Positions 7,792 to 17,034 of a stretch of 64,000 bases of DNA are shown piece after piece. Position 1 is the stretch's first letter; each line of letters starts with the position of its first letter. The notes beneath the pieces were generated by a model that worked only from the letters and a program-made list of their open reading frames with translations, was not told where the DNA came from and did no database searches. The translations under genes and the position numbers were made by a program. The stretch is from contig NZ_JFJY01000010.1 of NCBI RefSeq assembly GCF_002115785.1, positions 62,001 to 126,000 on the forward strand. The letters run 5' to 3'. The stretch is from Thalassospira sp. MCCC 1A03138. GTDB lineage: Bacteria > Pseudomonadota > Alphaproteobacteria > Rhodospirillales > Thalassospiraceae.

Positions 7792-8513
7792 AACATGCCC
7801 CCATTCACGCTGATGACCTGACGGGTGATGTAAGACGCATCGGGGCTGCACAGAAATGCGATGGTGCCCGCGACCTCGTCCGTTGTGCCGTAGCGGCGCA
7901 TCGGGATCATGGCCTTGACCTCGTCCGCGGGCAGGTCGCCGGTCATCCGGGTTTCGATCACGCCGGGTGCAACGGCATTAACGGTGATTTTGCGTTTGGC
8001 GAGTTCAAGGGCAAGCGATTTGACCGCCCCGATGATCCCGGCCTTTGACGCCGCATAATTCACCTGTCCGCGATTGCCGGCAATCCCGGCGATGGAGGTG
8101 AGCGCAACAATCCGCCCGCCCTTGCGCCGTTGAATGATCGGCATGATCAGCGGTTTGATCACATTGTAAAAGCCATCGAGATTGGTGTGCAGAACCCGGT
8201 CCCAATCATCATCTTCGAGCGCCGGGAAAGGTCCATCGCGGGTCAGCCCGGCATTGAGGATCACACCATAGGGTGCGCCATGATCGGCAATGTCGGCCTC
8301 GATTGCAGTACGCGTCGCATCGCGGTCGGCGATATCGAACCGGATCAGGCGGGCATTGCGGCCAAGGGCGATGATATCATCACGGACGGCTTCGGCCCCG
8401 GTTTGATCGGAATGATAATGGACGACGATATCAAAACCGTCGCTTGCAAGACGGCGCGCGGTAGCGGCACCGATCCCCTTGCTTGCACCTGTTACCAGAA
8501 TGGTTTCTGTCAT
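7788..8513 (-). CDS. apeQ: 3-ketoacyl-ACP reductase (FabG-like, ApeQ-like)
   Basis: A 241-residue short-chain dehydrogenase. The NADPH loop TGASKGIG is at 8-15, NAG at 87-89, and the catalytic residues Asn111, Ser140, Tyr153 and Lys157 are all present (LTSIAGIAGNRGQVNYAASK). FabG-type enzymes reduce the 3-keto group after each condensation; in aryl polyene synthesis the hydroxyl is then removed to leave a conjugated double bond. It overlaps its neighbours on both sides by four bases (ATGA), between the dehydratase and the final ketosynthase, consistent with one co-translated elongation cassette. Confidence 0.93.
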   Translation of the reverse strand: MTETILVTGASKGIGAATARRLASDGFDIVVHYHSDQTGAEAVRDDIIALGRNARLIRFDIADRDATRTAIEADIADHGAPYGVILNAGLTRDGPFPALEDDDWDRVLHTNLDGFYNVIKPLIMPIIQRRKGGRIVALTSIAGIAGNRGQVNYAASKAGIIGAVKSLALELAKRKITVNAVAPGVIETRMTGDLPADEVKAMIPMRRYGTTDEVAGTIAFLCSPDASYITRQVISVNGGML

Positions 8514-9001
8514 GGCTTTGTCGTTTCTTGGTTGCTGGTTGGGGTTTCGGATGCGGCATCATTTGGCTGATAGACATTGATGCGGGCACTCACAAGGGTT
8601 GCGTCACCTTTGCGAACTTCGCCGTCAAACACACCCATTTCGCCGTCTTCGAAAATGTTTTTCACATGGATGACAAGCACATCGCCATCGGCAAAGCCGT
8701 CGCACACCATGGTCATTTTGCGCGTGCCGAGCAGATAACCGATTTTGGGTGCTGTGCCGGGGGCGGCAGACTGGGCGCGCCAGCCGCTATAGGCGGCGAC
8801 CGACTGGGCGATATATTCAATCCCGACATAGGCGGGGACGCCGTGCGTGGGGGTGAAGAACAGGCTGTTTTTGGTGATGCGGACTTCTGCCGTCAGGCTT
8901 TCGGCATCGGCGGCGAGAACGCGGTCGATCAGGAGCATTGGGGCCGCGTGCGGTACCAGTGTTTCGACGGGCGGGAAGGCGGGTTTTACTGACGCATTCA
9001 T
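8510..9001 (-). CDS. apeP: Hot-dog beta-hydroxyacyl-ACP dehydratase (ApeP-like)
   Basis: A 163-residue FabZ/ApeP-type dehydratase. The segment VPHAAPMLLIDRVL holds the conserved catalytic-type His18 in the position seen in FabA/FabZ. It should dehydrate 3-hydroxyacyl-ACP without reducing the new double bond, which is what makes a polyene. A second dehydratase, fused to the acyl-activating enzyme at 18745-20433, is present in the same operon; in characterised clusters the two types act together. The start at 9001 overlaps the upstream ketosynthase stop as ATGA; a longer in-frame extension inside that gene has no homology-like sequence. Confidence 0.88.
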   Translation of the reverse strand: MNASVKPAFPPVETLVPHAAPMLLIDRVLAADAESLTAEVRITKNSLFFTPTHGVPAYVGIEYIAQSVAAYSGWRAQSAAPGTAPKIGYLLGTRKMTMVCDGFADGDVLVIHVKNIFEDGEMGVFDGEVRKGDATLVSARINVYQPNDAASETPTSNQETTKP

Positions 9002-10227
9002 GCGCGGTTCCCCCGGTTCCATCCCCGGCCAAGAATGACCGAGACGTTGCTGCCGCCAAAGGCGAACGAGTTGCTCATCATCGCCAGGCAATCTGCGGGC
9101 GGCAATTTCGTGCCCGGTCTGGTCACCAGATTGATGTTGGGAATTTCGGGATCAGTCGCACCATCCCAGATATGACGCGGCAGGGGTGCGCCATCGGCGG
9201 CATCGCAAAGCGAGAGCCAGAGCATGGCGGCTTCGATGGCGCCCGCTGCACCCAGCGTATGACCGGTCATGGGTTTGGTGGAGCTTGCCGGGACGTTGGC
9301 GCCGAGAACATCGCAGACCGCACGGGCTTCCATCCCGTCATTAAGCGGGGTCGCGGTGCCATGCAGATTGATATAAGCGATGTCGGATGGTTTGAGTTTG
9401 GCATTGGAAAGCGCGTTTTGCATGGCCATGGCGGCCCCCCGGCCATCGGGATGCGGGGCATTGGGGTGATGGGCGTCGGAGCTTTCACCGACACCGAGCA
9501 ATTCGATGGCACCCGTATCGGGATTGGCATTCCGGCACAGGATGAAGATCGCGGCCCCTTCGCCGATATTGATGCCATCGCGATTGATGCTCATGGGATT
9601 ACAGATGCCGTTTGAAACCGATTGCAGGGCATCAAAGCCGCGCACGGTCAGACGGCAGAGGCTATCGACGCCGCCAACCAGAACCGCATCGCACAGCCCG
9701 GTATTGATCAGGCGCGCCCCGGCGGCGAAGGCCTTGGCGCTTGATGAACAGGCGGTTGAAATCGCATAAGACGGCCCGCCAAGATCAAAGGCATCGCGCA
9801 GGAAATCGGCGGGCGATCCGATTTCCTGATGGCTATACAGGAACGTTTCGGGGAAGGCACCGCCATCAAGGGCGGCTTCGTAGTCACTTGTGCCTTCTTC
9901 GATGCCCGATGTGCTGGTGCCGATGATGACGCCAATGCGGGCGCGACCAATATCGGCAATCAGATCGGTGATGTCGGTTTCGATCTGTCGGGTTGCGGCC
10001 CAAAGCAGGCGGTTGTTGCGGGTATCGTGACGGGCAAGGGGATCGGGTAGCGGTTCGGGATCATGCGTGACGGTGCCAAGGATCGTGGTGCGGTCGGGCA
10101 GGAAGCCGTCGCGTGCGATCATATCCGCCGGGCGATCCCCAAACAGGGTCGTGCGGCTTTCATCGATCCCGCTGCCAAGGGCCGATACGATGCCAAGGGC
10201 GGAAAGATAGAGCGAACCCGGCGTCAT
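8998..10227 (-). CDS. apeO: FabF-type beta-ketoacyl-ACP synthase (ApeO-like)
   Basis: A 409-residue ketosynthase with intact triad: Cys160 in STACSSSAK, His289 in NLHGTATPLND and His323 in GHTLGAAGAIEA. It is the first of two complete ketosynthases in the operon. In the studied Xenorhabdus aryl polyene system a ketosynthase pairs with an inactive chain-length factor (here the candidate is encoded at 22319-23062) for chain extension; assignment of this copy to that role follows gene order, not sequence proof. Start and stop both overlap neighbours by four bases. Confidence 0.9.
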   Translation of the reverse strand: MTPGSLYLSALGIVSALGSGIDESRTTLFGDRPADMIARDGFLPDRTTILGTVTHDPEPLPDPLARHDTRNNRLLWAATRQIETDITDLIADIGRARIGVIIGTSTSGIEEGTSDYEAALDGGAFPETFLYSHQEIGSPADFLRDAFDLGGPSYAISTACSSSAKAFAAGARLINTGLCDAVLVGGVDSLCRLTVRGFDALQSVSNGICNPMSINRDGINIGEGAAIFILCRNANPDTGAIELLGVGESSDAHHPNAPHPDGRGAAMAMQNALSNAKLKPSDIAYINLHGTATPLNDGMEARAVCDVLGANVPASSTKPMTGHTLGAAGAIEAAMLWLSLCDAADGAPLPRHIWDGATDPEIPNINLVTRPGTKLPPADCLAMMSNSFAFGGSNVSVILGRGWNRGNRA

Positions 10228-10889
10228 GATGACGATCCGGTCCGTTGTGAATGGATCGTGATGGCATAGCCAAACCGTTCATTGCGCAAGTTTGCCACAC
10301 CCTGCCAGACATCGCGGATCGGGCGTTCGATCCGGGCGTAGGCGCGGCCACTGTCATCCATGCGAAGCATGCGTTCACCCATGGTTTCACGGATCGACAT
10401 ATTGCCCGGCAGGGCATCGCGCACGACATCGAGCGGCCAATAGACGATGATGATATCGGCAAGCATGCGCCTGGCATCAAGCGTTTTGGGCAGCCAGTCG
10501 GCGGTTTGAACCAACAGCGCCTCGGTCGACCAGTCGATATCAATCGCGCGACGGCCCAGATCATCGATCATGACGATGCGGACATGGTCGCGTTCAAGGG
10601 ACAGGCGGGCCTGAAATGTGCCGGTTTCGCTTTCGGTGCTGCTGGTGTTTTTCCAGCTTGCCGTGACCTGCTGGGTGACGTCGATGGCGTCATCATCGGT
10701 CCATGGCTGTTCGGGCAGGGTAAATTCGTAACCCTCGTCAAGCATCACGGTTTGCGCCGGTGTTGATGTGAAGACGTCCGGCATGGAAAAGTCGGGCATT
10801 GTCAGATCGGGCATGTTCATTGTTTCACAGGCGCTCAGGCCCGTGGCAAGCATGCCAGCGACAAGGGTTTTTACGACGACGGAGCGCAT
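10224..10889 (-). CDS. DUF3261-like lipoprotein of aryl polyene operon
   Basis: A 221-residue predicted lipoprotein. A short signal peptide ends in the lipobox LSAC with the lipidated Cys at 21. It is followed by a low-complexity stretch in which MPD recurs (MPDLTMPDFSMPD) and then a beta-rich domain. Proteins of this kind (DUF3261) are regular members of aryl polyene and related pigment operons, next to a LolA-like protein and an MMPL exporter; a part in moving the lipid-like pigment to the outer membrane is likely but unproven. It overlaps the upstream oxidoreductase by 19 bases and the downstream ketosynthase by four. Confidence 0.75.
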   Translation of the reverse strand: MRSVVVKTLVAGMLATGLSACETMNMPDLTMPDFSMPDVFTSTPAQTVMLDEGYEFTLPEQPWTDDDAIDVTQQVTASWKNTSSTESETGTFQARLSLERDHVRIVMIDDLGRRAIDIDWSTEALLVQTADWLPKTLDARRMLADIIIVYWPLDVVRDALPGNMSIRETMGERMLRMDDSGRAYARIERPIRDVWQGVANLRNERFGYAITIHSQRTGSSS

Positions 10890-12109
10890 AGATCGTGCAA
10901 CATCTCAAGATAGCGTTCGGTTTTGGCGACCAGCGGGTTTTCCATATTCCATGCATAACCTGCAAGGATCGAAACGACCATACGTTTCAGTTGTGAATCG
11001 TCATCGGGCTGATTGAAAATGATGGTCTGTAATCGTCCATCATACCAGGCATCGACGTAAGCCCGGAACGTATCGACCCCCTTTGACAGCGGTTCGGCGA
11101 AATCCATGTTCCAGTCAACCGCCTTGCCATTATGACGCGCGATCAAGGCCTTGGCGGCCAGTTCGGCGGAATGCATGGCAATGGTGACCCCCGATGAAAA
11201 GACCGGATCAAGGAAGCCCGCCGAATTGCCAAGCAGCACATAACCATCGCCAAAAAGTTTTTCCGATTGCGCGCTATATCCGGCGATGGAATTGAGATCG
11301 CGGATTGGTTCGGCGTTGGTCAGAAGGCTTCCGAGACGTGTGTCATTGATCAGTTGATTGAAAATGTCCTGATCAGCCATGCCGGCAAAGGCCGGATCAT
11401 TATCGGGATAGATCGCACCGACGGACGCGGTGCCATCGGAAAACGGGATCAGCCAGTACCAGATTTCATGACGGGTCGGATGCACCGTGATCAGGATTTT
11501 TTCACGGTCATAGCCGGGATCGGTGATGTGATCGCGCATATGGGTGAAGAGGGCACGGCGTTCAATCGACTTGCCGGGGCGGGCAAGGCCGAGCATCCGG
11601 GGAAGGACCCGGCCATAGCCGCTGGCATCGACCACGAACCCGGCGCGGAGTTCGCCCGGATTGCCGTTTTCATCGGTGAAGCCAAGGCAGCAATCGCCAT
11701 CGGCAAGTTGTGCGGATGTGACGCGATGGCCAAAGCGGATATCGACCCCGGCGCGGGCGGTCTCACCTGCCAGAATCTGGTCAAAGTGGGCACGCTTAAC
11801 CTGAAACGTGGTACCCCAGCAATCGGATGGTTCGAAATTCTGGCGGAAATCAATCGACATATATTGGGGCCCGCATTCGAAGACGGCACCGTTTTTAAAC
11901 TGGAACCCGGCATCGGTCACGGCATCCAGAAGACCCGCGCGTTCAAGCACATTCATGCAATTGGGCAGCAGGCTTTCGCCGATGACGAAGCGCGGGAATG
12001 TTTCGGCTTCGAGCACGGTAACAGCCATGCCGGCATCATGCAGGAATTTGGCAATGACCGATCCGGCAGGTCCGGCACCGATGACGGCGATATCGCAATC
12101 GGGTCTCAC
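10871..12109 (-). CDS. FAD-dependent oxidoreductase, tryptophan halogenase-like superfamily
   Basis: A 412-residue flavoprotein. The N-terminal dinucleotide loop is DIAVIGAGPAGSVIAKFL and a second motif GYVLLGNSAGFLDPVFSSG lies near 290-310, as in the geranylgeranyl reductase / flavin halogenase superfamily. The halogenase-specific WxWxIP motif reads WYWLIPFSDG, close to but not identical with the canonical form, so halogenation is possible but a hydroxylase or desaturase function is equally open. It starts with GTG, supported by AGGA just upstream, and overlaps the exporter stop by one base. Similar genes occur in xanthomonadin and other aryl polyene clusters, where they modify the aryl head or polyene. 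Confidence 0.82.
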   Translation of the reverse strand: MRPDCDIAVIGAGPAGSVIAKFLHDAGMAVTVLEAETFPRFVIGESLLPNCMNVLERAGLLDAVTDAGFQFKNGAVFECGPQYMSIDFRQNFEPSDCWGTTFQVKRAHFDQILAGETARAGVDIRFGHRVTSAQLADGDCCLGFTDENGNPGELRAGFVVDASGYGRVLPRMLGLARPGKSIERRALFTHMRDHITDPGYDREKILITVHPTRHEIWYWLIPFSDGTASVGAIYPDNDPAFAGMADQDIFNQLINDTRLGSLLTNAEPIRDLNSIAGYSAQSEKLFGDGYVLLGNSAGFLDPVFSSGVTIAMHSAELAAKALIARHNGKAVDWNMDFAEPLSKGVDTFRAYVDAWYDGRLQTIIFNQPDDDSQLKRMVVSILAGYAWNMENPLVAKTERYLEMLHDLCAPSS

Positions 12110-14436
12110 TATTCCTGTCCCCGCTGGTTTTGGGTTTGCGTGCTATTATTGGTTTGTGTTGGTGCGGTCATCCAGAAGGCTAGGAACCAAGCCCCAAGTA
12201 GGCCGATGGCAATCACCGATCCGATATCGCGCACGAGCGGCACGGATGATGTGGCAAGCAGGCCAAAGGCAAGCACACTGCTGATCAGCGACAGCAATAC
12301 CGCAAGGCGTGTGTCGTCGTCATGGGTTTCGTTGCGGCTTTCGGCCAGAAACAGCACGTAATCCGCGCCAATGGCAAAGACCAGAAACAGCGCCATGGTG
12401 GCAAAGAAGCTTTGGGCGATGCCAAAGGCATAACCACCCAGCACCGCAAACAGGATCGCCCCGGCGGGGGCGGCAAAAACGCAGATGCCGGTTTGAAGCC
12501 CGTAACGCAAAACGGCAAGGATCGCGGCAACACAAAGCGCACCGCCCAAGGCAATCCATGCCCACAGGCGATAGGCGGCAAACTGGTTGCTGATCGCGGT
12601 GGGCGGGTTGATCAGGGTGACGTTTTCGATATCGCCAAGGGCGGTGCGGATGGCGTCAATATCGGTGGCGTTGCGAAGGCGGATGATGTCCGAACCGCCG
12701 GAATGCAGGCGGGCGATTTCGGGCAATGTGTTTGCCGCGTTGTCATCGGGGATGAGGTAACCGGCGTTTTTATCCGGCGCGATGATCCTGACCGGCAATT
12801 GATCGGACAGGGCCGGGCCAAAGCGATCATAAAGACCGGTTGTGACAAGGTCCCGGTTTTCGGTTTGCCGGGTGATCGACGGGATCAGATCGGACAGACC
12901 TATCATGCCGCCAAGCCGGTTATCGGCGATTAGCGGTGTCAGGGCACCCCGCACCGCTTCGCCGGTTTCAAGGCGGGTTTGGGGATCGGTGCCGTCAATG
13001 CGGATGAATACGGGGCTGCCGCCAAGGCCAAGGATATCGGCAATGTTTCCGGCGTCTGATATCAGCGCGTCATTACCGTGGCCGAACTGGCGGATATCGT
13101 TATTGCCGGGGATCAGGAAGGCCGCAAGGACAAGGGAGATGATGATCGCGGCACTTGCGATCAGCCGCACGCGGATCGGGGCAAATGTTTTGCCAAGGGC
13201 GGCTTGCAGGCCATCGTGCAGTTTGCGGATCGGTGAGGATGCCTGGACATCACGGGCCGGGATCAGGGGCAGCAGGAACAGCACCGAACAATAGGCGGCC
13301 ACCAGACCGGCAACCGAATAAACCGCGATCTGGGATAGCAATTGGGTGGGGCTGAGTGACAGCGCGCCAAAGCCGATCACGGATGTCAGAAGGCCAAGGC
13401 TTAGCCCCGGTCTGATTTTACGCAGCCGATCCGTGGGCGACCCGGCGGCAGAGCGCAGCACAAGGTAATGCAGGGCATAATCGACCGAAATGCCGATCAT
13501 GGTCGCACCAAACACCAGCGCAATCGCATGGATCGCCGGGAAGATCGCCACCACGGCGGCGAGCCCCGCCAAAAGGCCGCTGCCGACGACGAGAAGCGCC
13601 CCCAGAAGCGGGATGGGGGAGTAGAATACCAGCCCGATCATCACAAGGATGCCGATGGTCGCGATGATCGCGATGCGTTGCACATCGGATTGCGCGCGGG
13701 TGGCTTCCGCCACGGCAAAGAAAATCTGGCCGGTTTTGGCGGTATTCAGGCCGGGGGTGACATCGGTGATGGATTGCAGGGCCGCGTTGGCCCCGGTGAC
13801 CCATGCCCGATCCGTACCGGCACTTCGCAGGTCGGGTGACAGGCTTGCCATCACCGGCAGGTAAAATTGCCCGTCGCGCGCGATCACGTCATTGCCGGTG
13901 CCAAGCTTGGCGCCAAGGTCGGACAGGAAGGCGGGCAGCAGGGCAAACGGGTCCTGTTTTAGCGACTGGCTGCTGAGTGTTGTGGCCGGGGAATAGAGGT
14001 TCTGGATGGCGCGGCGATAAAGGGTTTCGGCGTTGCCATTTGCCAGCTTTTCGCGATCAGACGGGGATAGCAGGCTGTTGGCATGCGGGCCATAAAGCGC
14101 CATCAGATCGGCAAAGCGATCATTGTTGTGACCGGGGAGCGTGATGGTTTGCGTGCCATCAAGGGCCGCGATCCGGCCCGCGAAATCAGTGGCGGCGGTT
14201 TCAAGTGTGTCGCGATTGGCGTGCGAGAGCATGAAGATCGCCTGCTGACCATCATTTGCCAGCAGATGGCGGACGGTGGCGATGTCGCTTTGCGGGGCGT
14301 CCGGCATGGCGTTTTCCTGCCCGATCAGGGACAGAATATCGGCATCGATCCCGGTATGGCCGCCGCGTAATTGCCACGCGGTAAAAACCGCCATCGCGAT
14401 CAGGCACAGGGCCCAGAGGGTTGCGCGCAATGCCAT
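12109..14436 (-). CDS. apeM: MMPL/RND-family membrane exporter
   Basis: A 775-residue inner-membrane protein with two repeated halves, each with a large periplasmic loop and a bundle of about six membrane helices (the first helix at 5-22; bundles around 255-395 and 625-765). The sequence GATMIGISVDYALHYLVLRSA and the related FAIGADYVLFLAES mark the two conserved TM4-type segments with their Asp residues. MMPL proteins move lipids or lipid-linked products across the inner membrane. In this operon the likely cargo is the aryl polyene or its lipid ester, handed to the LolA-like protein encoded directly upstream (one-base TAATG overlap). Confidence 0.88.
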   Translation of the reverse strand: MALRATLWALCLIAMAVFTAWQLRGGHTGIDADILSLIGQENAMPDAPQSDIATVRHLLANDGQQAIFMLSHANRDTLETAATDFAGRIAALDGTQTITLPGHNNDRFADLMALYGPHANSLLSPSDREKLANGNAETLYRRAIQNLYSPATTLSSQSLKQDPFALLPAFLSDLGAKLGTGNDVIARDGQFYLPVMASLSPDLRSAGTDRAWVTGANAALQSITDVTPGLNTAKTGQIFFAVAEATRAQSDVQRIAIIATIGILVMIGLVFYSPIPLLGALLVVGSGLLAGLAAVVAIFPAIHAIALVFGATMIGISVDYALHYLVLRSAAGSPTDRLRKIRPGLSLGLLTSVIGFGALSLSPTQLLSQIAVYSVAGLVAAYCSVLFLLPLIPARDVQASSPIRKLHDGLQAALGKTFAPIRVRLIASAAIIISLVLAAFLIPGNNDIRQFGHGNDALISDAGNIADILGLGGSPVFIRIDGTDPQTRLETGEAVRGALTPLIADNRLGGMIGLSDLIPSITRQTENRDLVTTGLYDRFGPALSDQLPVRIIAPDKNAGYLIPDDNAANTLPEIARLHSGGSDIIRLRNATDIDAIRTALGDIENVTLINPPTAISNQFAAYRLWAWIALGGALCVAAILAVLRYGLQTGICVFAAPAGAILFAVLGGYAFGIAQSFFATMALFLVFAIGADYVLFLAESRNETHDDDTRLAVLLSLISSVLAFGLLATSSVPLVRDIGSVIAIGLLGAWFLAFWMTAPTQTNNSTQTQNQRGQE

Positions 14437-15071
14437 TACTGAACCGGGCCGGTCAGAAGGTCGGCAAATTCGGGCGGCAGCGGCAGGCCTTGCAATGACT
14501 GATCGGAAAGGGTGATGGCATCATGATCGCCGGTCGGTTTTTCGAGGCGGACATTTTCAACAAAATCGGTGCCGGTGGCGGTGATTTTGCTGATCTGGTT
14601 TTCGATGGTGCTGCCGTCCTTGGGTGTCAGGATGACCTGCCATGTGCCGTTTTCGATTGTGTCCCTGGTGATGTCAAAACGCTGTTCCAGCGGTTGCCAG
14701 TTACCGGCAAGGACGGCCGAAATCAGTTCGACAAACTGGCGGAACTGATCACCGCGTGCCAACTCGTCGCGGTTGCCCTGATCATCGATCCGGGTGATGC
14801 CGTGATCATCAAGGATCGTGGTGCCGGGAAACGGGGCAAGGGTGCGCCAGACCAGTCCGTTTGCAGGGGACAGGACGAAATCACCGTTCGAGGAAAGCGG
14901 TTTGTCAAAGCCGTCAAGATGGCGGTCCATGGTGAAGGAGCCGCCGAGATATTGTTCGGTGCCGATGGTGGCCGGGGCCGGAATATCATCCGCCCGTGCG
15001 GTGCCGGTCATGCTGGCAGCCAGCAGGGTGGCGGTTGCGACGGATGCGATCAGGCGGCGTATCGGGGTCAA
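14436..15071 (-). CDS. apeL: LolA-like periplasmic carrier protein
   Basis: A 211-residue secreted protein. The signal peptide is clear (two Arg, hydrophobic Ala/Thr core, cleavage after ARA near 27). The mature part has the LolA-like pattern of alternating amphipathic strands with GSFTMDRHLDGFDKPLSSNGDFVLSPANGLVW near the N-terminus: LolA proteins read an outer-membrane lipoprotein in a half-barrel. In aryl polyene operons this family member is thought to escort the lipidic product through the periplasm. Overlaps with the thioesterase upstream (ATGA) and exporter downstream (TAATG) indicate coupled translation. Confidence 0.82.
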   Translation of the reverse strand: MTPIRRLIASVATATLLAASMTGTARADDIPAPATIGTEQYLGGSFTMDRHLDGFDKPLSSNGDFVLSPANGLVWRTLAPFPGTTILDDHGITRIDDQGNRDELARGDQFRQFVELISAVLAGNWQPLEQRFDITRDTIENGTWQVILTPKDGSTIENQISKITATGTDFVENVRLEKPTGDHDAITLSDQSLQGLPLPPEFADLLTGPVQ

Positions 15072-15475
15072 ACAAGGGCCTCCATCTTTTCGATGAAGAA
15101 ATCGGGGCTGCGGTAAAGCATTTCGCCGCTGGATTTTTCGACCGCGACCTGAATGGTGAAGCCCTTGGTCAGCTTTTCACCGGTTTTGCTGTCGCTGACC
15201 AGATAGTCGATTTTAAGCCGGTTTTCATATTCGCGAAGTGTGGCTGTGATCGTGATGTTCTGCCCGAAGGTGCAGGGGCGGACATATTTGACCCGCATAT
15301 CCACCACCGGCCAGACATAGCCCGACGCATCCATTTGCGGGTAATTATAGTCGATCCGATCCAGAAGCGCGCATCGGGCATTTTCGAAGAACTGCACGTA
15401 ATTGCCGTGCCAGACGACATTCATCGGATCAAGGTGATAGAACTGCACAGTTTCGGTGACCGACGCACTGATCAT
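15068..15475 (-). CDS. apeK: Hot-dog thioesterase (ApeK-like)
   Basis: A 135-residue single hot-dog-domain thioesterase of the YbgC/4-hydroxybenzoyl-CoA family. The active-site segment is FYHLDPMNVVWHGNYVQFFENAR with Asp16 as the likely catalytic residue and the helix-capping ENAR typical of the family. It could hydrolyse the aromatic starter thioester or off-load stalled chains from an acyl carrier protein. It differs clearly from the second thioesterase of this family at 5665-6096 (different flanks and operon). It overlaps the ammonia-lyase stop as ATGA. Confidence 0.85.
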   Translation of the reverse strand: MISASVTETVQFYHLDPMNVVWHGNYVQFFENARCALLDRIDYNYPQMDASGYVWPVVDMRVKYVRPCTFGQNITITATLREYENRLKIDYLVSDSKTGEKLTKGFTIQVAVEKSSGEMLYRSPDFFIEKMEALV

Positions 15476-17034
15476 GATGCCAGATCCCCGCCATAAAGCG
15501 CCCAGTGGCGCGATTGAATGCGGTCGATCAGAAGGCGAAGGGTTGTTTCAAGCGGCTGGTCTTCGGCGATAAACGGGATGTCGTTGCCAAGGGCGTCAAG
15601 GAAGGCGGTGATGTCACTGCCAAGCTGATCGGGTTTGATGTCGCCGTTTTTAAGGCGAAGCGTGATCGCCTGTTTGACGGCAATCAGATTGGCGGCGGCG
15701 ACCTGTTCGGTCAGTTGCAGGATGCGCAGGCAATCACGCGCGGCAATCGTTCCCATGCTGACCTTGTCCTGGTTATGGCATTCGGTCGAACGGGAAAAGA
15801 CGCTGGCGGGCATGGTGTTCTTCAATGCTTCTGCCGTCCAGGCGGAAACGCCGATCTGCACGGCCTTCAGCCCATGATTGATCGAAGCGCGATCGGCATC
15901 CGATCCCGACAGGTTCGATGGCAGACCATGATTGAATTTGGTATCGACCAGAAGCGCCATTTGCCGGTCCATCAGATCAGCCAGATTGGCAATCAGGGTT
16001 TTCATGCCATCGGCGACAAAGGCAACATGCCCGCCATAGAAATGACCACCATGCAGGATGGTTTCGCCTTCGACATCAATCAGCGGGTTGTCATTGGCAC
16101 TATTAAGTTCGGTTTCGAGCGTCGCGCGGAAGGTCGGCATCATGTCGGCCAGAACGCCGATGACATGCGGCGCACAGCGCAGCGAATAGCGATCCTGCAA
16201 CCGAGCCGGGGCATAATTGGTGCCCAGATCAGCAAGGTCGGTTTCGATAAAGGCGGCAATGCGGGCCTGCCCCGGATGGGGTTTTGCAGCAAACAGGCGT
16301 TTGTCAAAATGGGCGGGATTGCCCAGCAACCCGATAGAGGCAAGTGCTGTAATGCGTGCGGTCAGGCGGCACAGATAATCGGCACGCACGAATGCCTGAC
16401 ACATCATGGCGGTCATGACCGACGTGCCATTCATGATCGCCAGGGCTTCCTTTGGACGCAGCGTTAACGGCGTTAACCCGGACGCAGCAAGCGCATCAAG
16501 GGCGGTCATTTTCTGGCCGCGATAAAGCACATCGCGTTCGCCAATCAGGGCGGCAGCCACATAGGAAAGCGGGGTCAGATCGCCGCTGGCACCGACCGAT
16601 CCTTCTTCGGGGATCAGCGGCGTGATGTCATGTTCGAGAAGGCCGGCAAGCTGGCGCAAAAGATCAAGGCTGACACCGGAATAGCCGGTGCAAAGGGATG
16701 CAAGGCGGACGGCAAGGACAGCGCGCGCCTGATCGGGCGTGAGGATGTCGCCAAGGCCGCAGCCGTGAAACCGGCTGAGATGCAGCGGCAGTTCGGCGAC
16801 CAGTTCGGGCGGCACACGGCGCGAGACGGAATCACCATAGCCGGTGGTGACCCCATAGATATGGCCGTGATCGCGCAATTCCCGATCAAGGAAATCGGCC
16901 CCGGCCTGAATGCGGGTGGTGAATTCCGGGTCGGATGACAGGACGGGCAGGGCGCGTTGTTCGGCAAGGGCAACGATATCTTCGATGCGCAGGTTTTCCT
17001 CGCCAAACAGGACAGTGGTGCGGCTGTTATTCAT
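15472..17034 (-). CDS. MIO-type aromatic amino acid ammonia-lyase (histidine/tyrosine/phenylalanine family)
   Basis: A 520-residue member of the HAL/PAL/TAL family. The MIO prosthetic group forms from Ala149-Ser150-Gly151 in GSVGASGDLTPLSY; Tyr60 in IYGVTTGYGD is also conserved. The substrate-selectivity pair reads Phe89-His90 (LSRFHGCGLG), where classical histidine lyases have Ser-His and Rhodobacter tyrosine lyase has His-Leu. Given its place next to an acyl-activating enzyme in an aryl polyene operon, it probably makes cinnamate or 4-coumarate as the aryl starter rather than urocanate. The start at 17034 is chosen for the AAGGA site just upstream; it overlaps the preceding gene by eight bases. 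Confidence 0.9.
   Translation of the reverse strand: MNNSRTTVLFGEENLRIEDIVALAEQRALPVLSSDPEFTTRIQAGADFLDRELRDHGHIYGVTTGYGDSVSRRVPPELVAELPLHLSRFHGCGLGDILTPDQARAVLAVRLASLCTGYSGVSLDLLRQLAGLLEHDITPLIPEEGSVGASGDLTPLSYVAAALIGERDVLYRGQKMTALDALAASGLTPLTLRPKEALAIMNGTSVMTAMMCQAFVRADYLCRLTARITALASIGLLGNPAHFDKRLFAAKPHPGQARIAAFIETDLADLGTNYAPARLQDRYSLRCAPHVIGVLADMMPTFRATLETELNSANDNPLIDVEGETILHGGHFYGGHVAFVADGMKTLIANLADLMDRQMALLVDTKFNHGLPSNLSGSDADRASINHGLKAVQIGVSAWTAEALKNTMPASVFSRSTECHNQDKVSMGTIAARDCLRILQLTEQVAAANLIAVKQAITLRLKNGDIKPDQLGSDITAFLDALGNDIPFIAEDQPLETTLRLLIDRIQSRHWALYGGDLAS

Noticed and set aside
11267-12361. A 364-codon + strand frame opposite the FAD oxidoreductase
   Set aside because: Spans the antisense of two coupled genes and crosses their junction; no motif or start signal.
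15505-16467. A 320-codon + strand frame opposite the ammonia-lyase
   Set aside because: Antisense to a conserved MIO enzyme; the translation is low-complexity mirror sequence with no recognisable domain.
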